Below, one piece after another: positions 30,601 to 44,775 of a stretch of 64,000 nucleotides of DNA (the stretch's first letter is position 1; each line of letters starts with the position of its first letter). The DNA comes from Larus michahellis (Eukaryota > Chordata > Aves > Charadriiformes > Laridae): NCBI RefSeq assembly GCF_964199755.1, contig NC_133917.1, positions 5,895,967-5,959,966 of the forward strand. The letters are read 5' to 3'. Under the pieces are notes generated by a model, which was not told the origin of the DNA, ran no database searches, and saw only the letters and a program-made list of their open reading frames with translations. The translations under genes were made by a program, and so were the position numbers.

Positions 30601-33600
30601 GGGGAGGGGTCAGCATGGGGGGGTTTCTCCTGGGGTGGGTTTGGGGAAGCGACGGGGCGGATCGGTGGTTTCTGGTGCTTCCTTTGGGACACAGGTTCTG
30701 CCCGGCGGCCCGGGGTGTCGGGGCAGCACGGTGCCCAGCGGAGCCTCCCCCGGGGCTGGTCGCTGCACGCAAGTCTGTTCCGAGAGGCAGCCTTTTCTCC
30801 ATCCCTCTTGAGTGACGGTGATTTATTATTTTTTTGTTTATTTATTTTTTAAATTATAAATTGTTTCCTATGTCTTTGTAGGTAAACATGGATAAATTAA
30901 AGGAAAGGGCTCAAAGATTTGGCTTGAATGTCTCCTCGCTCTCCAAGAAGGTAAGGTGCCTCTGCCTCCAGGACACTTTGCCCCTCCGGATTAGCCTGGC
31001 GCTCCGGCGCGGAGCGTGCTGTGGCCTCTCAAAGCCTTCGTGCCGTTTGAGGTTTTTACATCTTGTTATTAGTGCGGCGCACGGGCCCCGGACCCCGGGG
31101 GAGCCTTGTCAACACCGTTTCCTTCATCTTCCCCTCTGTTTGTTTTTGCGTGTGTGACTCTCGCTATGGTTTTGAGAGATTTAACCGCCGCCGAATGGAG
31201 GCATTGGATTTTAAGCTCGTTCATCCGGGTTTTAACAAGGGAAGAGAGCCCGTTTCGCAGGCGGTGTAATTGGTATGTTTTCAGGCGTTTGACTCGCGCT
31301 GTGGAAGTGCACGTTTCTGTTGGGGGCAGGAGCCAAGTCAGTAAAGACCAAGGTAATGAGCTCTCTGAAGAGAAAGCGTCCAGAGCTCCCCGGTAGGAAA
31401 TAACTCTTTGAAGTACAAATGAGATGAGCTTCGTAGGGGGATGGATTTGGTCTTAAAACTATTTATTTTTCCAGGAGAGAAATATACCCCTGAGGGTTCT
31501 GAGCGTAACCCTCTCCTGGTCCTCGTTACCTGTCGATGGATTTAGCTCGGCCTTCGCGTGCTGGCGCCGGCCGCGGGGGCTGTCGGTGGGGCAGGAGCTG
31601 GAGCCGCGCTCTGTCTCCCGCTGGGACCCCCTCCCTGTGCTGCGCTGGGGGGAGCTGAACGTGCTGGGGGGGGGACACCATGGGGCGTGCTTGGAGATAA
31701 ACGTGTGCCGGCGAACGGTGTGCTCACCCCTGCGATAATCCCTCACCTAAATGTAGCAAATGGAGGGGTGAGGGGTGGGGGGGAGAAGATGAATTTAGCA
31801 CCTTTGGGGGGAAAAACGGGAGAAAAGGATAAATATAGGCTCTGAGATGAATCCGACATCCTGCGCGCTGCCCCCGCACAAATAGCCTTTTCCTCTTCTG
31901 GGCTGCGCCGAGCCCGGTGCTGCAGCGCTGTTGGGAAATAGCGGGGAGCGGAAAGAATTGTCCGGCTCTGCAGCTGGGTGGTGTTGGCATGGAGACCTCT
32001 CCTCTCCCTGCGGGAAAAGGGGAAGAGCCAGGGGAGGTTCGGCTTCTCTCCATCCCTCCGCAGTGAGCCCCTCTCCTCCTCGGGGGCAGGGGGGGTGTGG
32101 GTGGGATGGATCTGACCTTTTTTTTTTTTCTTTTTTTTTTTCTTTTCTTTTCTTTTCTTTGCTGCCTGTTTCTCCACGTACCAGTGTTCTGCTTTATTCT
32201 GCTGGCCCCGGGAATTCACTGATGTAGAAAATATCTGGCATTGGAGGTCGCTGTTCTTCCCCCCCTCCCCGCCTCCCTCCTTCCCTCTCCCGTCCCTTTG
32301 GGGGTGGGGGAAGGAGGCCAGCGCATTAAAGCTGGGATATGTGGAGCTCAGGGTGAGAGGCTGCTCAAACATCATTAACCCTGTCACTGGGAGCTCCCAT
32401 TTTTCAGGAGGAATATACGCCTTGTCAACCTTTATGGCCGTGGCCTTCCCTGGCCGGGATCGTGTGGCTGCAGCTTAATAAAGCCAGGGTTTATGGAAGG
32501 AGGCGGCTCCCGGGCTGCGCCGTGGCCCCTGGGCTCGGCAAAACCCCGAAAGCCCCCAAGGCTGAGCCCCCCGAGCCCTTCACAGCTATCGCAGCTGGCT
32601 CTGTGCTCCCCGGGGACCCACTGGTGGGTGGGGCAATGGCTTGCCCGGGGCCAGTGGCCGGGCTGGCTCCAGCCCTACAGATTCATAGAATCATAGAATT
32701 GTCAGGGTTGGAAGAGACCTTAAAGATCTTTTAGTTCCAACCCCTCCCACTAGATAGGGTTGCTCAGAGCCCCGTCCAGCCTGGCCTTGAACACTTCCAG
32801 GGATGGGGCTTCCACTCCCACCACTCTGGGCAACCTGGGCCGGTGTCTCACCACCCTCATGGTGAAACCCAGGCTGGGCTTTGTGTCCCCCGATGGAGCG
32901 GTGTCCGGCAGCGGGGCTCGCTGGCCGGGCTTTGTGTCCCCCGATGGAGCGATGTCCGGCAGCGGGGCTCGCTGGCCGTGTCTCCTTTTTTTTGTTTGCT
33001 CCGCCGGGAAGGCGAGTTCACGGGCTTTAGAAGTGGCTTCTCCCACTGAGCGGAACATGCTCTCGCATTCCTGGGAGGAATATTATTGGTTACTTTAATT
33101 AGCTGGTGGTATTGTGCTTCCCACCTGGGTGTTCTTTATAGCTTTTCATTACGGAGGAGCCTGGCGGTTGCGAATGTTTACATGTGCCTTGGCAGGTTTG
33201 GGGGTTTTTGGTTTGGGTTTTTTTTTTTTGTTTTTTTGGGTTTTTTTATACCGTGCGTGGCAGCAAAAACTTTACAATAAAGCATTGTCTGCGCGGAGCC
33301 ACACTTCATTTCCTATTCAAATTGATTTGGGGAGGGGTAGGGACGTGGAAGGGGGGGGCGGGTGGCGGGGGGAGAATCGTAGCCAAGGGGGATTTCAGAC
33401 CCGCTGGGAGCGAATGCAGAGCTGCGTGAGTGGCTGTGAACTCATCTGTAGCTTTGAACCCCCCCCCCCCGCCGCTCCGTTAGCCCTCCGGGGTAGAAAT
33501 CTTTCAAGTTTAAAATCCTCTTCCTCCCCGCCCAAGGGGGAAACGAGACCCCCGGTCGGCGGGAGGCGAGTGGAAAGGTTGGCAGGGCTGGAGCGGGAGA

Positions 33601-36600
33601 GGCAGGTGCTCGTTTGTCTCGAGGCAGCACGGGGCCATCAAATTTAATTTTTGAAAATAAATCAAGCGAGCGTTTATCTCCCCGTAGCCCTGACTCTTCC
33701 CCTCCGAGGCCTCCCGTTAAAGCGCACGCTGGCTGACCTAAAGCTCCCCGTCCCTTGACTCCTGTTAGTTGTACTTAACCCCCCACACGTGGAAATGGTC
33801 CCTCTCTGGAGCAGCTGCTCCCTGTAACGCTCCAACTCCCGCTCCCCCGGGGAGGGTCTTTAGCTGCGGGTTTTATATTCGGGCTCGGATGCTGCCGAGG
33901 GAGCTGCCTGCGATTCACAGGCGTTTCTCCGAGGGCTTGCTTTGCTCTTTATGGATAAAATAGCCTTGTACGTCTCCTGCTGAGAAAGTGTTGGCACCAA
34001 ATGGACAGCGAGAGCCCTTGGGATCACATAAAAGCTCTGTTTGCCACCTTTGTATTGCATTATCAAATACCTTTCCCCATCCAAACAGATGACTCAAATA
34101 ATTGGCTTTTTTTTATCTCCTCTTTAACGTGGAGGTCTCAAACTGCCTAACGAACAATTAGCTGATTAACCCTCGGCTGTTCGGAGGTTGGGAGCGGAGG
34201 GGTGAAGTGACTCAGCTCCGGGATCGCTCCCAGTCAGGAGTCCCCGCTCGGAGCCCTCTTTCCCCCCCACTGCCTCCGCGCGTTTCCCTGAGCTGGGGGT
34301 GAAACAAAGGATTTTTGCCACGAATCCTCCGTATTCCGAGGGCGTTCCGTCCCTCGTCACGGGGTGCTTGTCCCATCCCCGCTTCGGTGCCTTCTCGTGG
34401 CAGGGGGAGATTCTGCGTCTGTTGGGAGGTGGAGTGACCTGTGGGGAGTGCGGCTCCCGAGCCCTGCCTCACCTCGAATAACTTCATTTTTCTTTGCCGA
34501 TTCGCAAATCTTCCATTTTACAGCTGGGGCCACGCGGCCATAGGACACATCCAGAGCCCCGCGGGCATCCCAGGTCGGATCCTCAGCAGCGCCACAGGGT
34601 GCTAAAAATATCCCCTTGATCGAAAAGTACCGATTCTCCCGGCTGGGAAGAGTTAATGCTTTAGTACGGCCCGTCGGTTGTGATGGTAGATTAACGCCAG
34701 TTTAATTCCGGTTAATGAGAATGTGTTTTACAGGGAGCAGAGAAGAGCCGGGCTGGCGGGGGGACGGCGTGACGTCGGTGTGGCGGCGGAGCAGAGCAGG
34801 GGGCAGCGGAGCAGCAGAAAGTCTGTGTGTGTACAAAACAGCTAAATGAGAGAGAGAGGAAAAAAAAAAAAAAAACAAAACAATTGGCTTAATTGTTTGG
34901 CTTCCAGCGAGCTTCTGATACCGTGCTGAGGAGGAATCCTTTTCCTGGGTAATTTTTCTGCCCGCAATCTTTCCCAACGCCCCCCGCCAGCCCCAGATGG
35001 GAAGCCATTAACCACCGAGGAAGCGGAGGGTGGTGGCGGGGGGGGACGACGGACGTGCTGATGTTGGCAGAGCAGAGGAGAAGGCATTCGTGGCCGTGGG
35101 GTTGTTCCTTGCGAGAGCCGGGGACGGCCGCGTCGTGGCCGGTGGCGTGTGCCTGGATTTTTGAGGGGCGCGATTGGCTTCGGCGGCCGGTTCGTTGTCA
35201 AGAAATGCCTTTTGCCGTCGCATGGAAGAGACGGCCCCTGCGTTCTTTGAAAGGACCACGTGCCCTTGAGTATTATTTTCTTCTCCAAACTTCGCTTTTT
35301 GTGGCTGTCGTCGGCTTTCTGCCCTTCTGGTCCTGCCCTCTCTGCTTTCTTCCCCGCCTGCGGCAGTGGAGGGCCGTCTCCCCGGGTTACAACCCAGCCC
35401 CTTCTCCTTCTGCGTGCTTCGCCTTCCTTCCTCCTCCTCTCTCATCTTCTTTTGCCTTTTGGCGGGCGTTGTGATCAGAATATATATAAGATGGCCTAGA
35501 AAAGTGTCTTCCCCACACTGAATTCGCCCCGGGGTTATCTTTATCCTGAGAAGTCCATGGCTCGTCTGTGCATTGTCCGTGCGTCCTTCCTCCTCAGGGC
35601 CACTGCACAAACTCGGCTTTTGGTGTGGGTTTATGGAGCACTTGGCACTTCTTAAAGCAGAAAAAGGCGTTTTTTTTCCCCCGCCTCGGAGCAGCATCGC
35701 GGTGAGGTGGGGAAGGGGCCGGGTGGCCTGGTAGACGCTGAGGGGCAAAGCATTTGACGCTGTCCTGCACGACATCCTGGTCTCTAAATTGGAAAAGCAT
35801 GGATTTGATGGATGGACCATCATTAGGAAGATGGACCATCATTAGAAGGATGGACCACCATTAGGAAGAAGTTCTTCACCGTGAGGGCGGTGAGACACTG
35901 GCCCAGGTTGCCCAGAGAGGGGGTGGAAGCCCCATCCCTGGAAGTTTTTAAGGCCAGGCTGGACGGGGCTCTGAGCAACCCGATCTAGTGGGACGTGTCC
36001 CTGCCCATGGCAGGGGTGTTGGAACTAAGGTCCCTTCCAACCCTGACAGTTCCATGATTCTGTGACCACTGGGTGGATAAGGAACTGGCTGAATGGCCGC
36101 ACTCAAAGGGCTGCAGTCAATGGCTCAATGGCCACATGGAAGCTGGTGACGAGGTGTTCCTCAGGGGTCAGTACTGGGACCAGCGTTGTTTGACATCTTT
36201 GTCGGTGACATAGACAGTGGGATCAAGGGCACCCTCAGCGAGTTTGCTGATGACACCGAGCTGTGTGGCGCGGTGACACGCTGGAGGGAAGGGATGCCAC
36301 CCAGAGGGACCTGGACGGGCCGTAGAGGCGGGACCCTGCCAACCTCCTGAAGTTCAACCAGGCCAAGTGCAAGGTCCTGCACCTGGGTCAGGGGAACCCC
36401 AGGCACAAATCCAGGCTGGGCGGAGGATGGCTGGAGAGCAGCCCTGAGGAGAAGGACTTGGGGGGGCCGGTGGGTGAGAAGCTCAACATGAGCAGGCAAC
36501 GTGTGCTGGCAGCCCAGAGAGCCAACTGCGTCCTGGGCCGCATCAAAAGAAGCGTGGGCAGCAGCGCAAGGCGGGGGATTCTGTCCCTCTGCTCCGCTCT

Positions 36601-39600
36601 GGTGAGACCCCACCTGGGGTGCTGTGTCCAGCTCTGGAGCCCTCAGCACAGGAAGGACACGGAGCTGTTGGAGCGGGGCTGGAGGAGGCCCTGGAGATGC
36701 TGGGAGGGCTGGAGCCCCTCTGCTGTGGGGACAGGCTGAGAGAGCTGGGGGGGTTCAGCCTGGAGAAGAGAAGGCTCCGGGGAGACCTTGGAGCCCCTGC
36801 CAGTCCCTCAGGGGGCTCCAGGAAAGCTGGGGAGGGACTCTGGAGCAGGGAGGGGAGCCATGGGACGAGGGGGAAGGGTTTTACACTGAAAGAGGGAGAT
36901 TTAGGTGAGATATCGGGAAGAAACTCTGCTGTGAGGGGGGTGAGCCCCTGGGCCAGGTTGCCCAGAGAAGCTGTGGCTGCCCCGTCCCTGGAGGGGTTCA
37001 AGGCCAAGTTGGCCGGGGCTTGGAGCAACCTGGGCTGGTGGGAGGTGTCCCTGCCCAGGGCAGGGGGTGGAATGGGATGATCTTTAGCGTCCCTTCCAAC
37101 CCAAACCTTTCTGTGATTCTGTGGGCTGGTCCGTCATGACAGACCGTGCGGTGAGAGCGATTCCGCACTCGGGATTTTCCCCGTGCCCTGAAATTGTCAC
37201 GACATCCTGCTTTTAAATCTTAATATTTTTAGGTATTTAAAAAAATCTGCTTTAGGTAATTTTTCAAGGATTTTTCTGTCTCCCTCTGAGTTGGACTAGT
37301 GGTAACTAAGGCGGGTGGATTTACAGAGGGAGGTAAAAAATAGGCCTGGTTTAAAGAGTAAAATTCAAGCAAAGCCCTGGAAAAAACCTCTCGTGTTTTT
37401 CCTTGTGGCAGAAACTTGTCAGTAGTCCCGCAGAAGGTAGGAACTGGGTGAGAATCGAGGGAATGCGGCTGGAATTGTGCAGCCGTGCGGGTACAGAGCT
37501 GAAAGATCCAGGTACGACATTGTGCAGGTGGCGAGGAGTGTTGAGGAGGGCGAGATGCGGCTGGGTGGGTCCCGAAATTTTCCCCTGCTCTCTTGGGATG
37601 CTCGGGGCAGACGCAGCAGCCGGGGATTCGTCGGAGACCGAGCTGATTCCTGCCTTTTTCTGCCTTGGCCCCTGCCGGGCAGATGGGTAGCAGCGTCCGT
37701 ATTGAAACGTCAACCTCAGTCAAAAGGTAAAGCTCAGTTTTGAGGAGAGGAAGAGCGATTTTGGGGCACTGCAGCCTTTGCAGGTAAAAGCTGGAGAGCG
37801 TCCAGCCGGTCTGGAAGGATTTACAGAAACTTGAGCGCTAATCCTCAGCGCCTGATTTTTATTTTTCTTTATTTTAATTTTTTTCCCCCTCCGCTGCACA
37901 GGAGCCCCGTGTTGGGCTCGCGGCAGGCGTTCGCTGCGTGCCGCGGTGGCCGTGGGTGTGTGCCCGTCCCCTCGCCTTCCCCCGGCCCCTCCGAAGCCCC
38001 CTCGCCGTTTGCCAAGTTGAGCGGCCTGAATGCGGCCCCCTTGGTTTAAGATAATGGGAAGTGACAAGGTGAAGAATGGCGCTGGCAGTCACGGACGTTT
38101 TAACGCGAAGGGGGCTGTAAGCGAGGCCCCCGCCGCCCCCGCCCCCTCCCGGCTCGCTCGGGGAAGGGGTTCGGCGACCGAATGGCCGGCGCAGGCGGCA
38201 TCCCTGGGTGGAGGGCAGGGGCGGGCGAGAGGTTTGTGTTCGCCCTTCGTAATGGCGGGGGGAGGCGGGTTGTGGTCTTGTTTTTAAGGCTCCCGTGCCC
38301 AGAGAGCCCTCCCCGTTGCTGTCTTGGAGGTGGCGGAGCTCGGCACCGGGGCGACTCCGGACAAAGGCTGTCGGATGCGGGATGCCGGGCAGAGCAGAGA
38401 CGTGGGCACGGGCCGGGGAGGCTTGGAACAGCCTGTGGGCCAGCACGTGGCTTACTGGTGCGCTCGAAGATGAGCCCAGATCATCCCAGGGCTGTGTCAC
38501 CCTGGGGAAAATAAGACCTGAGGTTACGAGGGAAAAGTAAAGGTTTAACAGACCTCAATTTTTTCCCCCTTTTGTGTTTTTTGTTTAAGAGGAAGCAGTG
38601 GTTTCCCCCTGAGGGCTGTGCTGGCGGGTCCTCGCTGGCCCCACGCGCTCTGGCCGAGGGCAGCGCAACCGTCCCCTCTTCCCAGAGGGATGGATTTGGG
38701 GTTTCCAATCCCCATCGCTGGTGACCCGGCTGGCGTTCGATGGGATTGCGCAGGGAAATCCATGACTTGTGTTTCCTAGAAGGCAAGTAACGACTTTTGT
38801 CCAAACCAGCTTTATCCCTTGCGAATAACTCCAGGCTGGCGTGGGGGGGAAAAGGCTTCTACCGGTAAATCCGGCTTCAGAAACCTCGCTGAAGCCGCAG
38901 GGAGCTCGAGGCGCCGGGTGCCCACGGACCCGCTCAGCCGTCCCCTGCGCTGCCGTGGTCAGTGGCCGCCCATTGCAGGCGGTCGCCAGCCTGGCGCTGT
39001 GCGGGGCCGTTGCCGAGCAGGAGGGTAAAGATGAATTTGAAACACGAGTATTGGATCAAGGCGCCTTTCAAGGGGTTGTCGCTCTTTCTGGACGAGGCAG
39101 ACCTTAAAAGCTTGAAATACGCTCGAGTTTCCTGCTTCCAGAGTCTCTCCGCTCTTTTAGCGGCTCGTTGCTCTTCTAAATGTTTTACGCCCTGCTTGTG
39201 TGCGTATGTCGCGCGAAGAGGAAGAAGTGAACTTCGTGAGACGCGAACCTCGGCCGCACCGCGTGAGGTACGAGGGGCCTCGGGTGCGTTGGTTCGGCTT
39301 GGGAGCGTAATTCCGTGCTTTCGGGTTGAGGGTGTGCCCGCAGGCACGTAACTGCACAGGAACGCTCCGGGAAGCCCGTCCTTTGGCGTGGAGGAGGCGC
39401 CGGTGCTTTCCTGCCGCTCCCCTACAGCTGGCTCGTGCCAGAAGGGTTCAAGTTGAGCCATGCGGTGGGTAAGTCGCTGTGCCCGAGGGGCTGGAAGGAG
39501 CCGGCGTCTCGAAGCGTCCCTTCCGCGGTGCCTGCGCTGTGACCCTCGGTCACCTGTGCTCTCTCAGCTGCTCTTATTTCCTCCCGTCTGGCATTTCCTC

Positions 39601-42600
39601 TCCAGCAGATCCGAAATAACGTCCCTCTCCTGCTGCCTCGGCCTCCCGCGCTCCTGTAAATCTTGCCAGCGACTTCCCCCACCACCACCTTCTCCGGCGC
39701 GATGGAAAAGGTGCCGTGGCGGGTGCCGGGCTTGCGGAGCTGCCCCGTCTTTCTTGGTCATGGTGTTTTCTCCCATCACACCGCCTGCTTTCTGGCGCCC
39801 ACAGCCATGAGTCGGCGTCACCACAACCAGGCTCTTCCCCATCTCCCCGGGGCCTTTCACCAAGCCCTTGCCAGGCAGACCCTCTTGTCTGTGCTCTGCT
39901 GAGGATTTTGTTCCTTATCTGCCAGGATTTTCCAGAATTTTCAATTCTGGACCTTCTGATTTTGCATTTAACCGGGGGCTTCGCGAGGGCTTCGTTCTCG
40001 CTTCCCCGCGAATCAGCTCCGCATCAGGCGAAGGTGGAGCTGCCCTTTGCTATGATCAGCGCTTCAGTGACTGCGGGATTGGTGCCGGGGGAATTTGGGG
40101 TGTGCGTGACCTGGTGGGGAAGGTTTTGGGGCGTAGGAAAGAGCGGAGGGAGGTGCTGTGGGAGGGGAGCCCCTGTGCCCGCCCCGGGGTGGTGTCGGGT
40201 ACCCGGAGCCCAGACGGGAGCGTCCGCGGGGTTGGTGGTGGGATCCGTGCGCTGCGTCGTCCCCCTGCTCTTGGACGGGCTGAGAGAGCTGGGGGGGGTC
40301 AGCCTGGAGAAGAGAAGGCTCCGGGGAGACCTTGGAGCCCCTTCCAGTCCCTCAAGGGGCTCCAGGAAAGCTGGGGAGGGACTCTGGAGCAGGGAGGGGA
40401 GCCATGGGACGAGGGGGAAGGGTTTTACACTGGAAGAGGGAGATTTAGGTGAGATGTGAGGAAGAAATTGTTTGCTGTGAGGGGGGTGAGCCCCTGTCGC
40501 AGGTTGCCCAGAGAAGCTGTGGCTGCCCCATCCCTGGAGGGGCTCAAGGCCAGGTTGGCCGGGGCTTGGAGCAACCTGGGCTGGTGGGAGGTGTCCCTGC
40601 CCAGGGCAGGGGGTGGCACTGGGTGAGTTTTAAGGTCCCTTCCCACCCAAACCGTTCTGTGATTCTCTTTGTACTGGAAACTCTTGTGGTTGGGCAGATG
40701 AGAACATCTTACGCCCTTCTACACCCGATAAGGCTGCGGCTTTCGTTATCTTCTCAGTGCTTACTGGCCATCATGGTGTGTTTCCTCTGGCCTTTGCCGA
40801 GGCAGGGTGAGAAAACAACATCTGAAGAAACCCGGAACTCTTTTTTCCAATAGAAATGTCAACTTGGCGCCTGGCTGCCCTCTGAAAGGGTCTTCTGGAG
40901 CGCTGGGTCCAGTTCTGGGCTCCCCGGGTCAAGAGGGACAGGGAACTGCTGGAGAGGGGACAGCAAAGGGCTACCGAGATGCTGAGGGGATGGAACATCT
41001 CTCTGATGAGGAAAGGCCGAGGGATTTGGGGCTCTTCAGTCTGGAAAAAAGACGACTGAGGGGGGACCTTATCAACGCTTATAAATACTGAAAGGGGGGG
41101 TGTCAGGAGGATGGGGCCAGGCTCTTCTCAGTGGTGCCCGGGGACAGGACAAGAGGTAACGGGCACAAACTTGAGCATGGGAAGTTCCACCTCAACATGA
41201 GGAGGAAGTTCTTGACGTTGAGGGTGGCAGAGCCCTGGCAGAGGCTGCCCAGAGAGGTGGTGGAGTCTCCGTCTCTGGAGACATCCCAAACCCGCCTGGA
41301 CGCGCTCCTGTGCCACCTGCTGTGTGTGACCCTGCTCTGGCTGGGGCTTGGAGGAGATGATCTCCAGAGGGCCCTTCCCACCCCGGCCAGTCTGGGATTC
41401 TGCTGGGCTGCTGCCATTGGTGGCTCAGCCAACGCTCTCCCAAAGCTGTGGTCGCGTGTTCCCTGCAGCCCCGTCATGCCACGAGCGCAGGAGAAGCGGC
41501 GGCACGCCTCGGCGCTGCGCCCTCACCGCTGGCTCCTCCGGCGTTTCACCGTTATTCCTCTGCTTCCCCCTCCACCCTTTACGCCGCGCTTCCACACCCC
41601 CGCCATGTCGTTTTCAAAATAAATGACGAGAGTGCGGCACGGGGTCAGGGGGACTCCCGCTCGCCCATTGATCCCGGTGCTCCCTGAAAGGGCTCGGAGT
41701 CGCCGACAAACCTTCGGGGAGTGGCGAAGGGCTCGCTCCCGGGGGACAATGGCGGAGAGCGGGGAGGGGGGGGACACACACACTCTCTGACCTCCCTCTG
41801 CCCAGTCATCTGGTTCTTCATTGGTCCCCGCTGTGAAACAGAACTTCGCTTTTGTCTGTAACACAAATACATCTTTTCCCCACCCCCCCTTTCCCCCTCT
41901 ATTATGATTCAATCAATGATGTCATTATGTCCCATTCAGGGGCTCTTGAACCATTTGGCTGCAGGAATTTGGAGGAGCGGGCCCGGGGAAGAATGGCAGC
42001 TCTCGCTCCCGGCTTTCCAGAGCCTATTCCAGTCTCAACCGGAGAAACAAAGTCAGGTTTTCCCCTTCACCCCTCTTCACCGCGGGGCACAAAAGTAGAA
42101 AAAAACCAAGAAAAAAACCAGCCCCAAATCCCGCTGCGAAACGCGGGGAGGGGGGCGTGGGCCGCAAGGAACGTCCCCAGGCGAATTAAACCTCGCACAG
42201 TTCTGCTGAGGATCCTCTCCTTCCCCTTCCCTCCTTCCAATTAAGATGATAACTCCAGCAGCTCTTTCCCATCTTGGAAGACTGGAGGGTTTTGGCTCCG
42301 CGGGGACGTTGCGCCGAGTCTTGGCGTCGTGGCTGTGGCTTTCGAGGGGATGGAGCTTCCTCCTCGCGGCCGCGCACGCACTGCCCGCGGGTTGGTGGGA
42401 GCGTAAGGAAAAGTCTGTCGAGGCAAACGACCCCTGGATTTTAGGCCCTAAAAAGTTTGTGTAGTGTCACTAATTCGGCGGTGGGAAGCCTCGCTTTGTC
42501 AGAAAACCCTCCCCGATTCCGTTACGGGGCGGCAGAGCGGATCTTTCCCAGCTCTGCGCTTTCTGGAAGGTCCTTTCGGGAAGCGCCAGGCGCAGGGGTC

Positions 42601-44739
42601 GGGGAGCGCTGAACTCGCGGGGGCTTGGAGAGCCTCCAGCGTAGAGCCAGGACCATCCCCGGGACCTTTCCTACCCCAGCGGGTGCCCCGCGGAGACGCT
42701 GCCGGCCCGTGGCCGGGTGTCTCCCAGGCCTGGCTTCGTTCAGAGTGAGCAGATTTAGGTTTTCTAACGTTTAAAATGCAGATGCATGAGGTCAGGCGTC
42801 GGGCGGCCGGGAGAAGCTGCTTTAAAAACCTGGTCTCGTAATAACCTTTGGGATGGAACAGCTTAATTCCACGGATAATTTAGTGGCTAATATACCTTTT
42901 CCTGGGCTGTGGCTATTCCCGTTGTTTCAAAGGCGTGAAGGCGAGTGAGGGGGGGGTTGTTTGGGAGACCTGGGGAGGGAGGGGGAGGGTCCCCACGGAT
43001 GGGGCTGCGCCCGCTCTGGTGCGCAGCCGGGCAGCAGGGGCTCGCCGGCGCGTGAGCTGCCGTCCCGGCGGAATAAATGCACGGATTTGACAATTCTTAG
43101 GGTTTAGTTAGTCCGACATTTGCAGAGCAGCAGCTCTTGGGCGAGCTTTCCCTTCGAGCTCTGCCAGAATCTCAAGCTTTCGGTGATACCAGAGAAACCA
43201 AATTAAGTGACCGTAAAAGATCAAACATGAGGTGCTTCAGCCCCGGCCTTTCATCTCTTCTGGTTGAAAGAGGTGGTGAGCATCCACGTGGATCCCGACT
43301 TTTCCCGAGGCGCTGGGCTGTGCGCGGATCAACGCTGTCCGTCGGCGGGTTTCCCTCCGTTACTCGCCTGCCCGCCGCTGGGTTTTGCCGCCGTCCCTCG
43401 CTGGTTGGAGCGGCCCCCGGCGCTTTGGGGTGGCAGCTCTTTCCGTTTGCTGCCATGGGGCAGCCGACTTCGGGAGTTTTGGGTGCCCGGCCAAAATCTG
43501 CTGGAGCCGCCCTCGTCGCCGGCTCCTCCCTCCGCAGGATTTCGCCTTTCCACCGTCAGCCCGGGCTGCTCTGCCGGGGAGGAGGATGGTCTATGGGGTG
43601 AGGTTGGGAATTGGGGAATTGCAGAACGGTTTGGCTTGGGAGGGACCTTAAAGCTCAAATCCAAAGCTTAAATCTCGTTCCGACCCCCCTGCCATGGGCA
43701 GGGACACCTCCCACTGGAGCAGGTTGATCCAAGGCCCATCCAACGTGGCCTTGAACCCCTCCAGGGATGGGGCAGCCCCCGAGAAACCCAGTGTCCGGCC
43801 TAAAACTCAACCATGGAGCATGCGTGGCATTGCCCGGGTGAAGGGCTGGCCCCGTTGGTGGGGGACCTGCAGGGTCCGGGCACGGCCTCGGCTGCAGACA
43901 GAGTTCTTTGGCGGAGAAAAAAGGCTGGGTGTAGGAGAGAATTGATAATCCGCTCTCCGAACCCCGGCTGTACGTGGTGGGTGAAGGACTGAGCTGTGGC
44001 AGCGCCGTGCTCCGCTCCCCGGGGGTGAGCGCTGGCGGTTGTTTCTGCATCAGCACAAAAATCTCGGATAATTAAGCTCCGGGCGGTGCAATTGCACTGG
44101 AAGTGCTGCTCTGCCCTGTTGGTTTTCTCCTGCTGGGCCGGTTTGGTTTTCCCTGGTCGCGCTGGAACCGATGGGTCCCCGGCTCTGCTCTCCTGAGCCG
44201 CTGGCGCTTCTTTTGGCCATTCCACGGGGTGCAAAGTCCTCGCCCGGCCGCGGGTGCCTTTGGGAGTGTCAGGGCAGCGGGAGGAAACTCCGGTCTCTCT
44301 CCAAACCTGCTTCACTTATTCCTGAAAAAAATGCGTTCCCTTTGGAATTAGGAGCGGCGAGCGCTCGCCTGGCTTCCCAGGCCCTTGGGTACCTGCGCGG
44401 ACCTGGAGATAAAACCGCCTTTGAGTCGAAATCCCCATGTTCCTTGGGATCCCGGGGGAATAAATGCTGCGCGGCTCCAGCGATGGCCTCCGACCGCCCC
44501 GGCAGCTGCAGTGGGTGCCTTTGCACCCGAGAGTTTTCTTGTTCTTCAGACTCCTGTTGGTTTTTCCTCCTTTTTGCCGGGATTTTGTTTAGCCTGCGTG
44601 GCGGCAGCAGGCGGACACCATCGGCACAGCGGGGCTTGGCGCGTCCCGCTGCCCCACGGAGCCCCATGGATTTGCAGGGGAAGGGTTGACGCTGCCGCGG
44701 CGCGTTGCCGTTTTTGTGCTTGTTGTGTTGGAATAGAAC

Positions 44740-44775
<36 letters not shown>

